A stretch of 64,000 bases of DNA from Bradysia coprophila (Eukaryota; Arthropoda; Insecta; Diptera; Sciaridae). The notes below the pieces were generated by a model. It was not told the DNA's origin, ran no database searches, and saw only the letters and a program-made list of their open reading frames with translations. Made by a program: the position numbers and the translations under genes. The DNA is taken from positions 2,232,001 through 2,296,000 of the forward strand of contig NW_023503496.1 in NCBI RefSeq assembly GCF_014529535.1. The letters are read 5' to 3'. Shown here one piece after another: positions 60,768 to 64,000 of this stretch (its first letter is position 1; the number at the start of each line of letters is the position of its first letter).

Positions 60768-63417
60768 TAGAGAATGCAATCCCGGTATTGATACCGGGAT
60801 TAATCCCGGAAAAGTTCAGTACCGAATCCCGGTTTCAACGAAAAAATCCCGGTATTAATCCCGAAAAAATTACAAATATTTTTAAAGGAAAATTTTAGAT
60901 TTGTACTGACGATATGGCGCTTAGATCGCTCTGGCCATCTATAACATACAATTTAAGAATAAGCTTGATTGAGGTTACGCAGTCCTTTTATGTGTTTATG
61001 TGTTTTTTTCATACTGCGATGTCTAATTCTAAAGCAAATTCTACGATAAATGTTGAGGATGAAGTTCAAAATAATGTGTCTACGGTCTGGAAACATTATA
61101 CTAAATCCTCTGACAAAAGTAGCGCTGTGTGTTGCCTTTGTCGAAAATCGATTAAAACTGAAGGTGGATCAACATCCGGACTTCATCGTCATCTCAAATC
61201 GATACACAACATCGTTATTTTTAACGATAAAATTCAAGGTATTTGATTTGAATGTACTGTGATTCGTGTTGTGTATCGTGTTATGTTTCGTTTGTCGCAT
61301 AAAGTCGTGTTTATGTCCTGTCGTTTGTGGCCAAAACAATTACTAAACAAATGGCAACTTTTTTTCGATTAGGAAATGGAAAAAACACGCCGAATGTCAA
61401 AAAGATAGATGAAATTTTCTCAGTGAATGTAAAAAGTCTGGAGGAAACGATTGCTAGGATGACAGCGAAGGATGGACTCACTTTTCACGTTTTCACCACC
61501 AGCGAAGACTTACGAAGATGTCTTAAGGCGCACGGTTTTTCTCCAATACCAACATCACCTAACACAATTAGACGAATGATGATCTCATATTCAAAGACAG
61601 TTCACGAAAGAATAAAATCAGAGATCAAAACTGAATTATCACAAGACTCCCGATTTTGCTTAACTTTCGATGAATGGACTTCCAGTAGAAACCGACGCTA
61701 TATGAATCTAATTCTTCATGGGAAAGGTTCGAAAATTTGGAATCTGGGACTAGTTCGTTGCAAAGGTTCAATGACAGCTGAAAAGTGTTTGGAATCAGTG
61801 GAGAAGAAAATCGAATCGTTCAATTTATCAATGGATCGCGATATCGTATCAATCATGACGGATGGAGCTTCTGTCATGGCAAAAATTGGCAGACTATCGA
61901 AATCATATCAACAATTATGCTTCGCCCATGGAATTCAATTGGCAGTGATAGACGTCATATACAAAAATCCGAAAAGTAAAGTCAACGATAACGAAAATGA
62001 AACAGAAGATTTAGATACTGACGAAAGTGATGCGGAAAGCGACATACAAGAGGACGATGATGATGAGTATGGTGATTTCGAAATCGATGATGTTGGTGAC
62101 AGATGCGAGGAAGAGAAGATAGAAATCGTAGACGATTTCAAATCATTAATTCAAAAAATTCGGAAAATCGTGAAAATGTTCAGACGTTCAGCGCTGAAGA
62201 ACGAAGTACTACAAAAGTATGTCGTATTGGATTTCAAACGGGAGCGCCAGCTCTTACTTGACGTGAAGACCAGGTGGAACAGTTTGGCGATCATGCTGGA
62301 AAGGTTTTACGAATTGAGAAGTTGTATCGAAAAGGCACTCGTTGACATTGATCCTGATCTAAGACTGAAACAAGAAGATCTCAAACTGATTTCGGATATC
62401 GAAAAAACATTGAAACCAGTTCAACTTGCAGTTGAAGCGTTATGTCGACAAGATGCCAATTTGGTCACCGCAGATGCTATTCTGAATTTCGCATTCAATC
62501 ACTTGCGTCTACAAGATAGCGACATTTCGAAGAGATTGTTCAACGCCTTGAAAAACCGAATCAAGGAAAGAAGGACTGACCTATCCGGAGTGCTGCAATA
62601 TCTACACAGTAACGATCAGAACAATATTAACACTGTTCCTGAACTTAGGCCAATATTCGACAGTCCGTCCAGAAGGAAAGTAGAAACAGTCATCTTGAAT
62701 TTGATCAAACGTTGTCATCCGGAGAAACTGCAGGTAAATAGAAATAAGGCTGCTTTACGACCAAACAGAAAGGTAATTTTTTGATTTCTCAGTTTGAATC
62801 GAATACAGAATTGGATACGGAATTGGGTGTCGCTTGTGAATCCGATCATTTGCTTGTTCTCTCGCCACCTACAAAGAAGAAAAAGTCAGCGCTCCACGTA
62901 GAGCTGGATTCTGCCATCGACAACGCTATGGCAGCTAAATCGACGGGTATAAGTGCTAGTAGTTTTTCCCAATCAGAAAAATTCTTGTTAAAAATGATAA
63001 GACAGGAATTGAATTTGTTCGAAAATGGAGGGAATCGTGGGCTGCTTTTATCGAACGCGTATGAGTGTTTGCTACTTGTCAAACCAACTAGCATAGAGTC
63101 AGAACGGGCATTTTCTGCTTGTGGTTACTTGTGCAGTAAAATTCGTTCAAGGATGAATGACGAAACGCTGCACCATTTGTGCGTTCTTAGAGCATTTTTT
63201 CAAAAAAAATGTAAACGTTTTATAACGTCATTACCATCATTATAAGTCATAACTCTTAAAGCGACAATAAATTAATGAATTTGGCTAGTAATTTTTGTGG
63301 AAGTGTTTTTATTCACAATTTCTTGTCAATACCGAAAATCCCGGGATCAATACCGGGATTCAGATTTAAAATCCCGAATCCCGGTATTGCAAAAACAGTC
63401 CAGGATTGCATTCCCTA
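60768..63417 (+). mobile_element. Complete-looking hAT transposon, 2.65 kb
   Basis: TIRs TAGAGAATGCAATCCCGG on the left and CCAGGATTGCATTCCCTA on the right (inverted, two differences). GATCGAAG flanks both sides exactly (60760-60767 and 63418-63425), the 8-bp duplication of hAT elements. CCCGGTATTGATACCGGGAT-like subterminal repeats are present at both ends (60780-60870 and 63330-63390), candidate transposase-binding sites. It encodes the transposase at 61019-63245. Confidence 0.95.
61019..63245 (+). CDS. hAT-family transposase with BED zinc finger
   Basis: A BED-finger exon starts at 61019 (VWKHYTKSSDKSSAVCCLC, then LHRHLKSIH: C-x2-C...H-x5-H DNA-binding fold) and ends at a GTATTT donor (61239). 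The main frame runs 61351-62733, then an intron (GTAAAT...TTTCTCAG) to 62793-63245, 611 residues from ATG 61351. Catalytic landmarks are TFDEWTSSR and MTDGASVM (two Asp), CFAHGIQL with a later TRWN, and SIESERAFSACGYLCSKIRS plus LHHLCVLRAFF (C-terminal Glu and dimerisation part). An acidic Asp/Glu run lies at 61985-62115. The splice between the BED exon and the main frame is not resolved: the only nearby AG is in the wrong phase. No stop codons interrupt it, so it may be active. Confidence 0.9.
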
Positions 63418-63849
63418 GATCGAAGACACAAATCAAATCGACGTAAAATTTTGCATTGGTACGAACCGAACCAGGATTACGGGGAATCTATAAAAGCGTG
63501 GCATTTTTCGAATGGTTGACCGGACAACAATATGAAGAACCATCCGACGACGATCGTAAATCATTCATTGCAGTCCATCACGATGTCGAAAGGAAGCGAG
63601 CAAAAGACAATAATTCACGAATCATCTGCCATCGTCCTCCAACATACAACACGGTCATTAAAACAATATAAAAGACGATTAAACGAAATGGCTCGTCTGA
63701 TAACGCGAAACCAGTTGTATGGACTCTATGGTCAGAAAACGGACACCAATAATTGGATGTTCCAAAGAGAAGCATCCAGTCCAATTTTTGGAGAATCGCG
63801 TTGGTACTTTCGGCAAAGCATGAATCCCATTTGGCTTTCTTCATAATGA

Positions 63850-64000
63850 GACAGCTTATTCCCGGTTTGCAGTACAAATGTTGGGAAACGTCTTCTGATG
63901 GTAAAGCGGGGCTTCAAAACAACAGATATGAACGTAAAATCATCAAAAATAGACGGGCAGTCTTGGGAACATTCAAAAAGAAAGTTCGCTTTTAGAGTTT
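63850..64000 (+). other. End of window, possible continuation of the unknown split gene
   Basis: An 80-codon frame (63753-63995) with RYERKIIKNRRAVLGTFKKK near the end may continue the coding sequence disrupted by the hAT element, but nothing allows a firm call. Confidence 0.25.

Larger units (their letters stand above)
60314..63845 (+). pseudogene. Unknown coding sequence split by a hAT insertion and by frameshifts
   Basis: The left part (60314-60767) reads LLDVELRQLIQTELTDV, CNKSDCLVC, KVTTCSSLGTYFMGHVSESK, TRQHVRFTHPDYG and FEDEPTNWAFAAFPSTG, which looks like real protein. Near 60715 the sense shifts to a second frame (DYFDTFLYEWYTKRDR) that continues across the insertion as RHKSNRRKILHWYEPNQDYG. 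It then shifts again to FFEWLTGQQYEEPSDDDRKS. The continuity across the 8-bp duplication at 60760-60767 and 63418-63425 shows these flanks were once contiguous. I do not recognise the family. It is a decayed gene or one with assembly indels. Confidence 0.4.

Overview
This is an AT-rich, intron-bearing nuclear segment of an insect genome. It has GT-AG introns, AATAAA signals, a CYP6-type P450, a degenerate insect-type ionotropic receptor and polyubiquitin genes with a 5'-UTR intron. The RpS12-like sequence resembles the fly protein, so a dipteran, perhaps a nematoceran, is the best guess. No prokaryotic operon, CRISPR array or virus was recognised.

Layout. 0-12 kb: a 0.9 kb foldback element, a 120-bp tandem repeat, a dienelactone-hydrolase-like gene (last three exons), a single-exon 306-aa protein made of two copies of one unknown domain, and an ionotropic-receptor relic broken by two palindromic elements. 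11.8-18.6 kb: an unrecognised multi-exon minus-strand gene whose large intron holds a LINE fragment; its 5' side abuts an inverted duplication of a transmembrane exon. 18.6-31 kb: many short palindromic elements, an RpS12-like gene with introns but disabling lesions, two exons of an unknown gene, and a SAMHD1-like dNTPase gene (minus). 31-40 kb: mostly repeats, namely a two-copy element family ending in CCCCGTACGAAGT-like termini, and a ~110-bp satellite with a palindromic element inside it.

40-52 kb: a segmental duplication. Copy A has a 10-unit polyubiquitin gene followed by a remnant of Pus7 exon 3; copy B has a 3-unit polyubiquitin gene followed by an apparently complete Pus7 (TruD-family tRNA/mRNA pseudouridine synthase) gene. 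A 5'-truncated LINE lies between them. 52-64 kb: a duplicated GGTAGTTTT-rich repeat, a three-stem palindrome, an intact CYP6-like P450 gene, a THAP-domain gene with a homopolymer frameshift, and a complete-looking 2.65 kb hAT transposon with matching TIRs and an 8-bp target duplication inside another, already frameshifted coding sequence.

The genes do not form a pathway. The main theme is unrelated housekeeping or accessory genes in a landscape dense in foldback and MITE-like elements, some of which have hit genes or promoters. Exon borders were checked by reading-phase continuity where stated; family names come from remembered motifs, not a database search.
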